Origin: Dasypus novemcinctus
Lineage: Eukaryota > Chordata > Mammalia > Cingulata > Dasypodidae
Direction of reading: 5' to 3'
Assembly (NCBI RefSeq): GCF_030445035.2
Contig: NC_080680.1
Location: 116,462,228 to 116,526,227, forward strand
Length of the DNA stretch: 64,000 nucleotides
The notes under the pieces were generated by a model. That model made no database searches. It was not told the DNA's origin and saw only the letters and a list, made by a program, of their open reading frames with translations. Of this stretch, positions 34,000-44,937 are shown one piece after another (position 1 is the stretch's first letter; every line of letters begins with the position of its first letter). A program made the position numbers and the translations under genes.

Positions 34000-35675
34000 T
34001 AATCTATTCCATTCATCTGTTATTATGCACAGAAGGAGTAGCACTACATTTTATTTAGAAAACAACCATTCTCCCTCATTTTCTTTATTTTTGCTTCATA
34101 TCAACTTGTGGTCTATGTTTAATGGCTTCTCTAGCTTGATGAGAGTATTGGGAATACATGTTTGAAGGAATTTGTCATTAAAAAGGAAAATTTCAACCTG
34201 GACATCTATAAATAAAAAACTCTCAATCTGCTCTTTTTGCTTCCATATTCTCTTTTGACATTCCTGTAAGGGGAGTTATTTCACAAAAACATGATGAGAG
34301 AAAGAGAGAGGAAGAAATCTTATGCTTTCTTTCTTCCAAAGTCAGATTTTTAACTCTTCTATGGTTATCTATTTACCTCTGGACCATTGGAATGATTTCC
34401 TTCTCCTGGTTTGGTAATCATCTTTGGAGATACTCTGCTTTCTAACTTCATGTTTTCTTCAGGCACTCATAGAGATCTGTCCAAAATAATTTGGAAGATT
34501 CAGTGAAGAAAAGAAGGTATAGATTTCTGCAACTACGTATTAATTTACTGAATATGATGAATAGTTAGATACACATTCAGAATTTCCCTCTGAAACCCAA
34601 GAAAATGATGACACACATTCTCATGGTGGCAGACATGACAGAGATTTCTTTCGTTTTGAAAGAGTTGCCATCAAGTCTCTGATCCACTCACATCCTCTAA
34701 AGGACCAATCATTTGCACTACCAGGCAATTGAACTTATTGGTTGGTTGTGAAAATTTTCCAAATTGTGCAACAAATTAACGTTTAAAATCTATATATGCA
34801 GGATTACAAATTCTGTAACTCTAGGGACAGTGTCTCACAGATCCAATTATAGTCATTAGCTGGGTCTGTCCTAATTGTAGTGCTATTCAACAAGAAGGAA
34901 ACTTGCTCCAGTCTATAGTGTATTTGGGAATGGGAACTTTGCTTCTCATTGTCTTACGAAAGTCAGTCAAGTTGATTAATTTGTATAACATTAAGGAGAC
35001 TATTGCCATTTTCTCCTTATATTGAGGGAGGTATCATAATAGACTTAATATGCAGGGTTGTGAGTTTAAGGAAGTCATCTATTTTTCATCATGGCCCAAA
35101 GAGAGAACTTATGAGAAGTATGAGAAGGGATGCAGAACCTGGGGCTTTTCTGTCAAATAGTCCCTTCTGGGAAGGTAGTTTCATCAAATAATGGCGCTTT
35201 GACCCTTCAAAAGCCCAAAGAAGGCTCCGTTTACTTGAGCAATGCTTTGTAATCCCTCTACGTACTTGCCCATTTTCCTCCTGGGGGCCTGATTGTGCAT
35301 GGTGGATGGGGGTGTGGGGAAAGCATGCTCTATTTTTATCACTGTACAGTTGTGATTGGATACTTTTTTGTTAGTAAAAGTCTGTAACAAAGCCATTACT
35401 CAGTTATCTATATCATTTATCATACGTATTCCTCTTCTCAGAGAAAGTTATAAATTTGAACTATTGCCAGCTTTATGAAAGTGTGACCAGAAATCCTCTC
35501 CTCACTATATATCATATTGCAATCAAAATTTAGCCTGAGAATCTTCCATTAACTTGTTTCAATAAGGATAAAATCTTTAAGACCCTGGGATATGTTTCAT
35601 TTCTTTTAATATAGGAAAGCATTGTTCAAAGGAATCCTAGGGCCTTGGTGCTACAAAAAACCATCCACTTCACAC
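34000..35675. other. Unit A sequence upstream of the OR pseudogene
   Basis: This is the 5' flank of the OR pseudogene. It aligns with 54,448-56,195 in unit B, for example 'ggtatagatttctgcaactacg' with 'agtatagatttctgcagtcac'. If OR promoter or 5' exon sequence exists it should be in this shared flank, but I could not pick a convincing site. No other gene was seen. Confidence 0.45.
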
Positions 35676-35678
35676 TTC

Positions 35679-35776
35679 GGAAGCCAGTGTGGTTCAGTGG
35701 TTCAACATCTGCTTCCTACATGTGAGGTCCTGGGTTCAATCCCCAGCCCTGGTATCTCAAAACCAGAAACAAAAAT
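35679..35776 (+). repeat. Short tRNA-derived SINE (DAS-I-like)
   Basis: The head 'ggaagccagtgtggttcagtgg' contains the A box. After a spacer comes the B box 'gggttcaatcccc', then a short A-rich tail 'aaaaccagaaacaaaaata'. The ten bases aagccagtgt occur at the head and again just after the tail, so the exact target duplication is unclear. This block is absent from paralogous unit B. Confidence 0.65.
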
Positions 35777-36020
35777 AAGCCAGTGTACAGTGCAAAGTGT
35801 AATCCATAATGTAAACAATTGGCCATGGTTAGTAGCAATGCTTCAATATTTGTTCATCAATTGTAACAAATGTATCATACTCATGTAAGATGTTATCAAT
35901 AGGGAAAAATGTGAGAAGGAGAGGGAGGGGGATATAGAGGAATCCCCTGTATTTTCTATGTTATGTGACTTTTCTGTAACCTACAGCTTCCTTTGAAGTA
36001 AAGTGAAAAAATAAGACACT
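35777..36020 (+). repeat. L1 3' end fragment, sense
   Basis: 'gtgtaatccataatgtaaac', 'tggttagtagcaatgcttcaatat' and 'caattgtaacaaatgtatcat' are characteristic of mammalian L1 3' UTR ends. The same words recur at 37,555-37,785 from a second L1. It is unit A specific. Confidence 0.65.
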
Positions 36021-36119
36021 GGGGGAACATACAGAAGAAATTGTCACTGTACATAAAAGATATGGTGATAAAAGACACAATGAAAAAATTAATTTTTATT
36101 TTTTATTTTTGTATTTTGT

Positions 36120-37785
36120 TTTTTATTATTATTTTATTTTTATTCCTTTTGGCTTTGTTTTTGGTCAGGTTTTGGATTGCAGAAGGGTTGCAACTGTGAC
36201 AGAGGAGTATCACTTGTGCAGGTGTCGGTGATGGGAACATGTATGGGGAGGAGTATACCTGAGGCATGCCTTCAGGGAATATTAATATTTTCAAGGGATC
36301 GTGGGATGTTTTCTGGGTGGGTAGAAACCCACACAATAACCAAAAGGATATTGAATTCCACTCTAGGAAGTCTTGCTATATTCTCTAACAGAGCAACAAG
36401 AATCCCTAGAGGGCATGGGCAGTGTCTAGCAAAGGACAGCAGATCAATACGCCAGGGCCTTGACAATGATGGTTGTACATATGAACTTTGTTTGTATAAA
36501 ATTGAAAATTATCTTAATACTATATATTGCTCAAGAGTTACCTCCTGAAAACCTCCTTGTTGCTCAAATGTGGCCTCTATCTAAACCAAACTCAGCATAT
36601 AAACTCACTAACTTCCCCCATCATGGAGCATGTCCCCTGGGATGATCTTCTCTGGCACTGAGGTATTACAACCAAGTGCCAACTAGCAATGCACTTGGAA
36701 AAAGACCTTGACCAGAAGTGAGGAAATACTAAATACAATGAACTTTTGTGGCTAAGAGATTTCAAAGTGAGTCGGGAGGCCATTCCAGAGGTTACACTTA
36801 CGCATGTCTCAGCGGGATCTAATTGACTTACACAGTAACTGTGCCTCAAGCAGGGGTGATCCTGAGGGCTCTAGAGTCATCTAGACACTTTAGGCAGGAC
36901 AGACAGTCTCAGGAATTTGACACCCTGTCGGTGGGCCTTACTTTTGAATATAAGTTCCCCAATGGAACAGAGTTAGACTCATTTCTAATTTCCCTACACA
37001 TAGCTCTTCTTCTCTTTTTATTTGAACCTATAATTAGCCTATAGTCACTAAATATATGTACCAGAGACTTAATTCTTCAGTCTCTTCCTATGTTGGTTGA
37101 GCCCTGAATCTCAGCAGAGTTGCAGCACCTACTCTCCAGTTCATTGGACTTGCCCAGGAAAACAAATTAAATGATAGACAATGTCCATCCCAAAAAACAG
37201 AGTCTGTACAACTGCAAGCAAGACAGTTCCATCCATCTGCTCCATGGGATCTAAAGCTCCTCTCAGTCAGAAACAGAGTGGGCATCACCATCCCCAAATC
37301 CTCAAGATTGAAGAATGAACAAACATAAGAGGGGAATGCAACTATGAACTAACGTAGATTTATTATCATTCTAGCAATGGAAAATCTTGTAACATTGATA
37401 TAAAGGCAGTCATCGCCAGAGGTTTTGAGGGGAGGGAAAGGGAAGAATAGGTGTAATGGGCATTTTTGGGACCCTGGAATTGTTCTGAATGACATTGCAA
37501 TGATGGATACAGACCATTATACATTTTGTCAAAACCTATAAAAATGTATGGGGCAAAGTGTAAACTATAATGTAAACTATATACCATGGTTAGTAGCAGT
37601 GTTTCAATATATATTCATCAATTGTAACAAATATACCACACCAATAATGAAAGATGTTGTTAATGGGGGAAAGAGTAGGAGGGGAAGGGGATGTATACGG
37701 GAATCCCCCTATATTTTTAATGTATCATTTATGTAATCTAAATCTTCTTTAAAAATAAGATAAAATAAAATAAAATTTAAAAAAC
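36120..37785 (+). mobile_element. 5'-truncated L1 consisting only of a long 3' UTR, sense
   Basis: This block of about 1.67 kb has no ORF2. It is collinear with the last 1.5 kb of the full-length L1's 3' UTR. Shared landmarks are 'ctcaaatgtggcc' (36,565 and 50,361), 'aaactcagcat' (36,588 and 50,385), 'cagcacctac' (37,121 and 50,989), 'ttggacttgcc/acc' (37,144 and 51,012) and 'gcatctttgggac'-type wording near 37,460 and 51,263. It ends in a common L1 terminal segment and an (AAATA)n-like tail at about 37,755-37,780. It is older and more diverged than the full-length copy and absent from unit B. The open frames over it are chance. Confidence 0.75.
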
Positions 37786-37789
37786 TGTT

Positions 37790-38675
37790 TGAGGGCACTA
37801 TAAAGCAACCCAATCAGTCAGATTCAATCTCTATTAGAGGTAAGGTCCACATTTATATGGTTTTCCCCTAAAGGGGAGCAGATAGAGCTCAAGCAGAAAG
37901 CAAAAGTCTTATTGGGCTGAGAAATAAGAAACCCACATTTGCGGCTGCTGGGGAAACTGGCAATTTATGGAGAAATCCTCAAAAACAGGGAAGCACAGGC
38001 AGAGAAACCGAAAATATAGGTAAAATCTTCCCCAAATCCTTGGCTGACCTATGAATTGGGAATGTATAGAATGAGATTCCTTAAAACCCAAAGAAATGTG
38101 ACAATTGGGAGGCTGAAATTGCTGAGCAGAGAGTTTAGCAGCAGCTCACTGCAGGGCAGATAGAGTTAGTGTTCAAGTCCCACCAAAGGACGTGGGCTTG
38201 ATAATTGTCTCCAGATTTCCAGGGAAACCCTCATTCTTTCTTCCTGCATTAAACAGACACTTTGGCTCAGAATAATGGAGGTGGTTACCTCACAATCAGA
38301 GGTGGGAGGTACAAATTAATAAGCATCTCATTTCATACCCCAGCAAGTAGTATAACTTATTTAATATTCTTCAAGGAACCATGTATGATAGCGTCTGTAT
38401 TTATTTACAATAAGTAATTTTTATCCAGAGACAATCTGCAAATGGCATTCAATAGATAAAATTGCTTTATCCAAGCATATATTATTAGTCTCTTTACTCA
38501 GAGGACAAGTTGATAAGAGCCTAAAATGGGTCATCTGCCCATCGTGTTCCTTTTCCTGCTTGGAGCATACCCCAGGAAAGGGAGGTAGGGAATCATAGGC
38601 AAACTGTTTACCTCCTTCATTTGCACATGGAAATTTGCTGTCATAAAGGTAAATACATTTTACATGATGTGATTT
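37790..38675. other. Unit A shared sequence between L1 blocks
   Basis: This aligns with 57,194-58,100 in unit B, for example 'actgtttgagggcac' with 'actgtttgagtgcat', and the 'gctcaagcagaaagcaaaag' segment with 'actcaagcagaaagcaagag'. It is non-coding as far as I can see. Confidence 0.5.
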
Positions 38676-38679
38676 AATA

Positions 38680-40835
38680 TAAATTTATTGAATGTAGAGT
38701 GAAATAAGTTGACAGTCCATAGTGTAAACCAAAGAGCAACCACTAAAAATACTTGAGGTAAATATAGCAAAAAAAGCCAAGAGAGGGGATGTAATGGAAT
38801 AATAATAATAATTTAAAACTTGATCATTTAAAGTAATGAAGATATAAGAAATAAAAATAGAGCAAACAGAGAATAAATAGCAAGATTGAAGAATTAAACA
38901 AAAATATTAATTATTACATTAAATATAAATGGACTAAAGGCCTCAATTAAAACAAGTTGTTGAGAATGGATAAAAAGAATCAGCTTTATATTTTTAAAAA
39001 ACACCCTTTAACCAAAGACACAGACAAACTTAAAAGTAAAAGGATTGAAAAGCATGCATCATGCAAAGACTAAATGAAAGTTGTAATGCCTGTAATAAGA
39101 TAAGACAAATTAACTTTAAGAAATAGAATATTAACATAGATAGGTAATAAAAACATTAAATCATCAAGAGGAAATTAAAATAAAAGGTCAATGTGCATTT
39201 ATCTAAAAGCATGGATTCAAATTCATGAAACAAAAATTGATGGGGATTAAAGGAAAACGGACAAATCAATGATCTTATCTGAAGATTTTTCACACTCACT
39301 TTTGATAACTGATTGAGTATATAGACAAAATTCACTATGAAACTGGAAGATTGTAAAACTGTCAAATAAACTGATCCAACTGACATTTGCAAAACATTGT
39401 TCAGGATTTCAGAATTACATCTTTTCATATTGAATATTCTCCAAAATAGATCAATGCTGTTTCATAAAAATAAAAAAAAAATCTCAATAAATATCAAAAG
39501 ACTGAAATCATACAGAGCATTTTCTCTGAACACAACAGAATTGAAATTAACACCAGTAATAATATTATCCAGAAAATTAAAAAAATATTTGGAATTTAAA
39601 CAACACCCTTCTAAATTCCCAATGAACCAAAAGGAAATCACAAGAAAAATTAAAACATATTTTGAACTGAATGATAAGGGACACACGCTATATCAAAATT
39701 TGTGGGATGCAGCTAAGGCAGTGTTTTGATAGAAATATATGGCTTTAAATTATTATAGTAAGAAAGAAGGGTTTTACATCAGTTACCTAAGATTAGAACA
39801 AAAGAAGCTTGAAAAAGAAGACAAGGTAGCCCAAAGTAAGTAGAAGGAAATAAATAATAAAGATAAAAGCAGGCATTATGAAAGAAAAGAGGAAAAGACA
39901 ATAGAAAAATAAGAAAGTCAAAACTTGGATGTTTAAAAACTGTAATAAAATTGAGAAACTGCTAGCTGATTTAAGGAAAAACAGAAAAACCTCATGAATT
40001 GAAAACGTCAGAAATTTTTTAAAAATCAATTGAAAACAAAAACTTCAGAAATGAAAGAGTGGATATCACTGCAGCTCCTATGTTTATTTAAAGGAGAACA
40101 GGAGATTTTATTAATATCTTTATTTCAACAAAACCAATGTATAGATTAAATTGATAAATTTCTGGAAAAGCATCACTTACCAGGACTAATACCAAAAAAA
40201 AAAAAAAAAGGAAAGCATATCTTAGAGGAATAAAACTTCATTTCAATGCCTAGAGATAGCATCACTAGTAAATTTTTGTCAATTTAAAATGTAAACAATA
40301 TTAATTTTCCAGAAATGTTATACCAACTCAGAAAATACAAGAGGATGGAATGTTTTCCAAAGCTTTGTTATAAGGTCAACATACCTTATTTGCAGCAAAA
40401 TCTGACAAAGATACTATAAGAAAAGAAAACTATAAAACAATATCACTCATGGATATAGACTCAACAATCCTCAAAAAATATTTGCAAATCATATCCAGCA
40501 TTATATCAAAAGGCTGATAAATCAGAACAAGTAGGTGTTGTTCCAGAAAAGAAATGTCAGTTTAATATTTGAACATCAATCAAATTAATCTTATTAACAG
40601 AATAAAAGGAAAAAATTTTAATTTCCATGTCAATAAATGAAAGGAAAGCATTTATAAAAATCAAATCTTATTCATGTTAAAAAAATACTCTCAGAAAACT
40701 AGGAATAAAATAATACTTCCACAATATGCTAAAGGACATCTATGAAACATCTCAACTATTATCAAATGTAATGAAAGAAGAACTGAAGTTTTTAATAATG
40801 AAAAATTATAAAGAAGGTTTATCTTAATAGATGGT
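38680..40835 (+). repeat. Old L1M ORF2 fragment, sense (unit A copy)
   Basis: Across the block, broken frames give L1 ORF2 endonuclease to RT words. The clearest is at 39,397-39,729, which ends '[12 protein letters not shown]'; this matches the '[16 protein letters not shown]' segment of the young L1 at 45,786. Stops and frame changes are many. The unit B counterpart is 58,100-59,700. It predates the duplication. Confidence 0.8.
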
Positions 40836-40839
40836 GAAA

Positions 40840-41206
40840 TTTGTGGGGTCCTGCTTAAAATTCTTTGCCTTCTCCAAGGTAAAAAGACATTCAGCTTGCT
40901 TTCTAGAAATTTTAGAGATTGAACGTTTGTATTTGAGTCTACGATTCACCTCAAATTGAATTTTGCCTATGGTGTAAGTTATGGATATCCAGTTGTTCCA
41001 GCAATAGTCATTAAAAAGAAAAAGAAAAAGAAAACAAAAAACAAAAAACACATGTCCACACTGAATCACCTTGGCACCTTATTGACAATCAAATGATCAT
41101 ATGTGTGGGGGTTCTTTATCTCTCTTTTTTCTGCTCCATTAATCTATTTGTCTATCTTTATGCCAAGGCCACTATGTCTTGATTATTGTAGGTTAATACT
41201 AAGTTT
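40840..41206 (-). repeat. Old L1M ORF2 fragment, antisense (unit A copy), part 1
   Basis: 'ggatatccagttgttccagc' and the 'ccaaggccactatgtcttgattattgtagg' segment are antisense L1 ORF2. The block abuts a sense L1M at about 40,835, making an inverted L1 pair also found in unit B. It continues after the SINE at 41,644. An A/G-rich tract lies at 41,010-41,050. Confidence 0.7.
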
Positions 41207-41631
41207 CGGTGGCGGACTTGGCCCAGTGGTTAGGGCGTCCGTCTACCACATGGGAGGTCCGTGGTTCAAACCCCAGGCCTCCTTGACCCATGTGGAGCTG
41301 GCCCATGCGCAGTGCTGATGCGTGCAAGGAGTGCCCTGCCATGCAGGAGTGTCCCCTGCGTAGGGGAGCCCCATGCACAAGGAGTGCGCCCTGTAAGGAG
41401 AGCCACCCAGTGCGAAAGAAAGTGCAGCCTGCCCAGGAATGGCACCGCACACACGGAGAGCTGACACAGCAAGATGACACAACAAAAAGAAACACAGATT
41501 CCCATGCCTTTGACAACAACAGAAGCGGACAAAGAAGACGCAGCAAATAGACACAGAGAACAGACAACCCGGGTGGGGGTGGGGGTGGGGGAAGGGGAGA
41601 GAAATAAATAAACAAATAAATCTTGAAAAAA
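41207..41631 (+). repeat. DAS-type tRNA-Ala-derived SINE (DAS-III-like), with TSD
   Basis: This is a full-length copy with head 'ggtggcggacttggcccagtgg', B box 'ggttcaaacccc', body, G-rich stretch at 41,573-41,597 and (AAAT)n tail. It is flanked by the perfect 12-bp repeat aatactaagttt (41,195-41,206 and 41,632-41,643). The paralogous site in unit B (about 60,070-60,085) reads through without it. This gives direct empty-site evidence that the SINE inserted in unit A only. Open frames on it are shadows. Confidence 0.93.
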
Positions 41632-41643
41632 AATACTAAGTTT

Positions 41644-41796
41644 GAAACTAGATCATTTAATCCTGAAATGTCTTTTTTTTTCAAGATTGTTTTGGCTTTT
41701 CTAGTTCCTTTTCATTTCATATCTGTTTTAGAATCATCCTGGTCCTGGAAGAGTTGATAACAGAGTGAAGTTTGAAGGTGTATAAAAAACGATGTC
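41644..41796 (-). repeat. Old L1M ORF2 fragment, antisense (unit A copy), part 2
   Basis: 'gattgttttggcttttctag' and the following words match antisense L1 and align with 60,129-60,250 in unit B. It ends at the target-site duplication of the full-length L1, and its natural continuation is at 51,586. Confidence 0.7.
41784..41796 (+). repeat. Target-site duplication of the full-length L1, left copy
   Basis: aaaaaacgatgtc occurs here and again at 51,573-51,585, right after the poly(A) tail. The perfect 13-bp match marks an L1 insertion by target-primed reverse transcription. The A-rich start also fits an L1 endonuclease TT/AAAA-type nick. Confidence 0.9.
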
Positions 41797-41806
41797 GGGT
41801 GGAGAT

Positions 41807-41813
41807 AAGATGG
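41807..41813 (+). promoter_or_regulatory. YY1-type motif at the L1 5' end
   Basis: AAGATGG lies 11 bases from the first L1 base. In human L1 a YY1 site at the same place directs accurate transcription start. The match and position are seen, but function here is inferred by analogy. Confidence 0.55.
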
Positions 41814-43894
41814 TCGCTGAGTAAACTTGCCTTTGTGGTCTGTCCTGGGAAGAGACGGCTGGGCGCGGCGGCAGGTTCTCCAAGGCGAGGCTTTTTCGGG
41901 ATTTTTGCAGGGCAGAAGTGTCGGGACATCGATTGGGTGAAAAGGTAACGGAGAGGATTGGTCTAGTAGATATAATTTGGGTTCTATTGCCCGCAGGTGA
42001 GACCCGCGCACGGGCTCCTCCCTGTTGGGGGTGGGGGGAACCGCCCGGTCCAGCCCAGCAGCACCGCTTTTAGATGACTCTGAAGGGCTAAGGAGTTCGG
42101 GAGCTCTGGGTGAGCTGTTGACAGGTTGATTTGACAGATCGCCTTTGTGGATCGATTTTGGAAGATAGACGGTGTTTTGTTGTGAAGCAGGAGAAACTTT
42201 TGAGTACGAATATAAACAATAGCGCTTCCGCCTGAAGCCCCGCCCCCTAAAGCCCGGTAACCGTTCTCCAACCCAAATAGGCCGTAGGCAATAAAGAGAA
42301 GTAATTGGAAAATTGATCTAGGCTGCGGCAAGGCAGGGGGACACGTCTGGAAGCAGATTAGGGAATATTTTGCGAAGTTTGAGAATTCTGGTATTGGAAT
42401 CTGTTTTCCACGTCACTGGCCGGGCTTCGGATCTGTACTAGTAAAGTGGCTGCGGTGTAGAGGCGCCCTCTAGTGGCAGTGGTTTGGAATCACAGGACGG
42501 GAGCTGTCCAAAAGCTCAAATGAAAGATAACTACTAATGAGCCCAGCAAAGTGAATTGCAGGGTTCAGTCACAATATAGTTTGCGGATCTGACTTCCCCC
42601 ATAGGGTTGGCACCCAGCTGTGGGGATCCCTGAGGGCTGTGTTACACTGCGGGGCTCCCAGGCTTCCTGTTGACGAGATTGGAGGCTGCCAGGTCTGAAT
42701 TCCCTAAATTCTGGTGGCCCACACTACAGAGACTCACACCTCTTGAGTCCTCAATATCTCAGACTTTCCATCCCTGAATCCATCACGCACTGAGGTCCAT
42801 CTGAGGTCCTTAAATGCCCTAGCCTTCAACGTTGGCGTTTTTTCTTTATCGTTTCATTTTGTTTTGTTTTTATTTTCATTTTGACTTATTCTTTACTTTT
42901 TTCAATTTCCTGATTGCTAACACCGCATTATCCCCTAGTCTTCTCTCACAGCGTATCCCCCAAAGTCTTTTTTTACTCAGTTATTAAAGGTGTTTTTTTT
43001 TGTTTTTTTTTTTTGTGGTAGGTGCTGTGTAGTGGGTGTTTTAATTCTGGTTCGTGTATATCTGTTTGTTTGTTTTTTTTTTCTTTCCCCTACCTGTTCC
43101 CCACCCCTGGCCACACTCTTTTCCTTTCTTCCTCTCGTCCCTTCCACCCCCCCTTTTTTTTCTTTTTTCTTTTCCCTTTTTATTCTGTTGTCTCTCTCCC
43201 TCTTGTCCCTCATATTCTACTTAGTTTATTTTAACTCAATTATACAATAGGTGCGGCAGGAAACACCTCACATTCGCTGGGTTTTCTCATCCTTCACTGT
43301 CTCATTTCTGTGTGAACTGATTTAGGCTACCTACACTATCCTCTTTCCCCTACATCTTGATATCCGCCACCATCGACTGGCTCTCCTAAATTCCACCTCC
43401 CACCTCCCTTTCTTCGATCCACAAAGGGTCTAAGTCTTAATTTCTAATACCTATGTTTTGTTTTCTGTCTGTTATCCACTCTTGAAACTATTACCTTTCT
43501 TTTCTCTTTCCCTCTCTCATGAAATCAATAGCTTTTTAGCTCATACCATATTCCTCCTATATTCAATCATCTACCTCATAATAGGTACTCTACCTACTGC
43601 TATAATTCTACACAATTTACATGAATCTAACCTCCATCCTCCCAGATCTCATATTCTTGCTTTGTTAACATATATCACCAATACTACTTTATACTATTCC
43701 CTTGCTTACACAATTGCCTTTCCCCAACACTAATACTTTCCTTTAAAGTGAACCTAACCAACAACAAGTAACTAGAATAAGAAGAAAAAAGTGACAAAGA
43801 GAAGATATAACACCTATGCAAAAATAACAGCTAATTAACCTCCAAGAGCAGACAAAGAAGCTAAGGAACTGATTAAATCTGTCAAAATAAAGAG
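41814..43894 (+). promoter_or_regulatory. L1 5' UTR: CpG-rich start, then pyrimidine-rich leader
   Basis: The first 700 bases or so are relatively CpG- and GC-rich (for example 'ggctgggcgcggcggc' near 41,860). This is expected of an internal L1 promoter, which must lie within the transcript. From about 42,830 the leader changes to long T/C-rich runs, densest at 42,980-43,210, then AT-rich sequence up to ORF1. ORF-like frames within it (42,990-43,250, 43,458-43,733) are low-complexity artefacts. Confidence 0.7.
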
Positions 43895-44863
43895 ATGACC
43901 AGAAAGCAACAAAAATCTACAAACCAAACCAGTAATCAGGAAAACATGGCTGAATCCAATCAACAAACCAATAATCATGAAGGGGAGCAAAACTTGGCAC
44001 AAGCAATGAAAGATCTCAGAACATTTATCACCGACAAATTTGATGCAGTAATGAAAGAGGTTAACAACATGAAGACATCACTTGGAGGGGAAATTGCAGA
44101 CATACGCAAAAACATAACAGATATGATGGGAATGAACACCACAGTTCAAGAAATCAAAAATACACTTGCAGCAAATATCAGCAGACTAGAAGAGACAGAG
44201 CAGAGAATTAGTGATGTGGAAGACAGTACATCAGAAATCAAACAGATAGTAGAAGGGGTCAATAAGAAGATAGAAAAAATCCAGTTAGGATTTAGGGACC
44301 TGAATGACAATGCAAAACGCTCAAACATACGTATTATAGGCATTCCAGAAGGTGAAGAGAAGGGAAAGGGGTCAGAAGGAGTGTTGCAGGAAATAATGGC
44401 TGAAAACTTCCCAAATCTACTGAAAGAGACAGATGTACATATCCAAGAAGCACAGCGCACTCCACTAGTCATAAACCCCAACAGGCCCACCCCAAGACAT
44501 ATACTTGTCAAATTATCCAATGCTCAAGACAAAGAGAAAATCCTAAAAGCAGCAAGAGAAAAGAAAACCATCACATACAAGGGAAGCTCAATTAGATTAA
44601 GTGCTGATTTCTCTTCTGAAACCATGGAGGCAAGAAGGCAGTGGTATGATATAGTCAAGGTACTAAAGGAAAAACATTTCCAACCAAGAATACTCTATCC
44701 AGCTAAACTAGCATTCAAACATGCTGGAGAGTTCAAAATATTCACAGACAAACAGAAACTGAAAGAGTATACCAACAAGAAACCTCCCCTTCAAGAAATT
44801 CTAAAGGGAGTTCTGCAGGAAGAAAGGAAAAAACAGGAAAGGCAGAGTTGGAGGAGAGTATAA
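43895..44863 (+). CDS. ORF1: L1 ORF1 protein (RNA-binding chaperone), intact
   Basis: The gene encodes 322 residues. ORF1p is the RNA-binding trimeric nucleic-acid chaperone that coats L1 RNA in cytoplasmic particles and is needed for retrotransposition. Layout: a disordered, Q/N-rich N-terminus (1-35); a heptad-patterned coiled coil (about 36-140, with EIADIRKNI and RLEETEQRI heptads); an RRM starting at [15 protein letters not shown] (141-155); and a C-terminal domain with the [12 protein letters not shown] loop (219-230) and [12 protein letters not shown] (261-272). Length and motifs match family norms (human 338). The ATG at 43,895 is the first in a long frame. There is no internal stop or frameshift. 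ORF2 follows after 74 bp in another frame, as in other L1s where ORF2 is made by reinitiation. Confidence 0.95.
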   Translation: MTRKQQKSTNQTSNQENMAESNQQTNNHEGEQNLAQAMKDLRTFITDKFDAVMKEVNNMKTSLGGEIADIRKNITDMMGMNTTVQEIKNTLAANISRLEETEQRISDVEDSTSEIKQIVEGVNKKIEKIQLGFRDLNDNAKRSNIRIIGIPEGEEKGKGSEGVLQEIMAENFPNLLKETDVHIQEAQRTPLVINPNRPTPRHILVKLSNAQDKEKILKAAREKKTITYKGSSIRLSADFSSETMEARRQWYDIVKVLKEKHFQPRILYPAKLAFKHAGEFKIFTDKQKLKEYTNKKPPLQEILKGVLQEERKKQERQSWRRV

Positions 44864-44937
44864 GACCAACAACAACAACAAAAAAGAAAAAAAAATATAT
44901 ACAAACAAAATATGACAAACACAAATCCAATCAAAAT

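Larger units (their letters stand above)
31380..41796. repeat. Tandem duplication unit A (left copy; its tail is at 51,586-51,735)
   Basis: The segment is collinear with 51,735-62,450. Matching landmarks include 31,401 with 51,741, the OR at 33,127-33,997 with 53,503-54,447, about 34,515 with 54,975, 35,630-35,670 with 56,150-56,190, 37,785 with 57,194, the L1M block at 38,680-40,835 with 58,100-59,700, and 41,120-41,200 with about 59,995-60,070. The end of the unit was displaced by a 9.8-kb L1 and resumes at 51,586. Unit-specific insertions are an L1/SINE composite (35,676-37,785), a DAS SINE (41,207-41,631) and the full-length L1. Without that L1 the unit is about 10.5 kb. Confidence 0.85.

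Noticed and set aside
33755-34165. 136-codon plus-strand frame across the OR pseudogene
   Set aside because: It is the opposite strand of the OR. The matching plus-strand frames in the intact copy (53,924-54,498) show it is an antisense shadow.
40780-40850. Twin-priming inversion of a single L1 at the sense/antisense L1M junction
   Set aside because: Twin priming puts the inverted 5' part upstream of a sense 3' part. Here the 5' part is in sense followed by an antisense part, so two separate L1M insertions fit better.
41199-41684. Long open frames (up to 161 codons) on both strands at 41.2-41.7 kb, similar ones at 19.1-19.45 and 26.8-27.35 kb
   Set aside because: They are readings of the GC-rich body of DAS SINEs. 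The same peptide words recur in all three places because the SINE recurs, and none has an upstream start context or protein-family motif.
42977-43250. Low-complexity proteins (F-rich on plus, K/R-rich on minus) in the L1 5' UTR
   Set aside because: They translate a T/C-rich tract and its complement. Residue composition, not a conserved motif, makes them open.
44848-44937. Extended N-terminus for ORF2 starting at 44,848
   Set aside because: That position is TTG, not ATG, and the added residues are a K-rich linker. The ATG at 44,938 gives exactly the family N-terminus and catalytic numbering.
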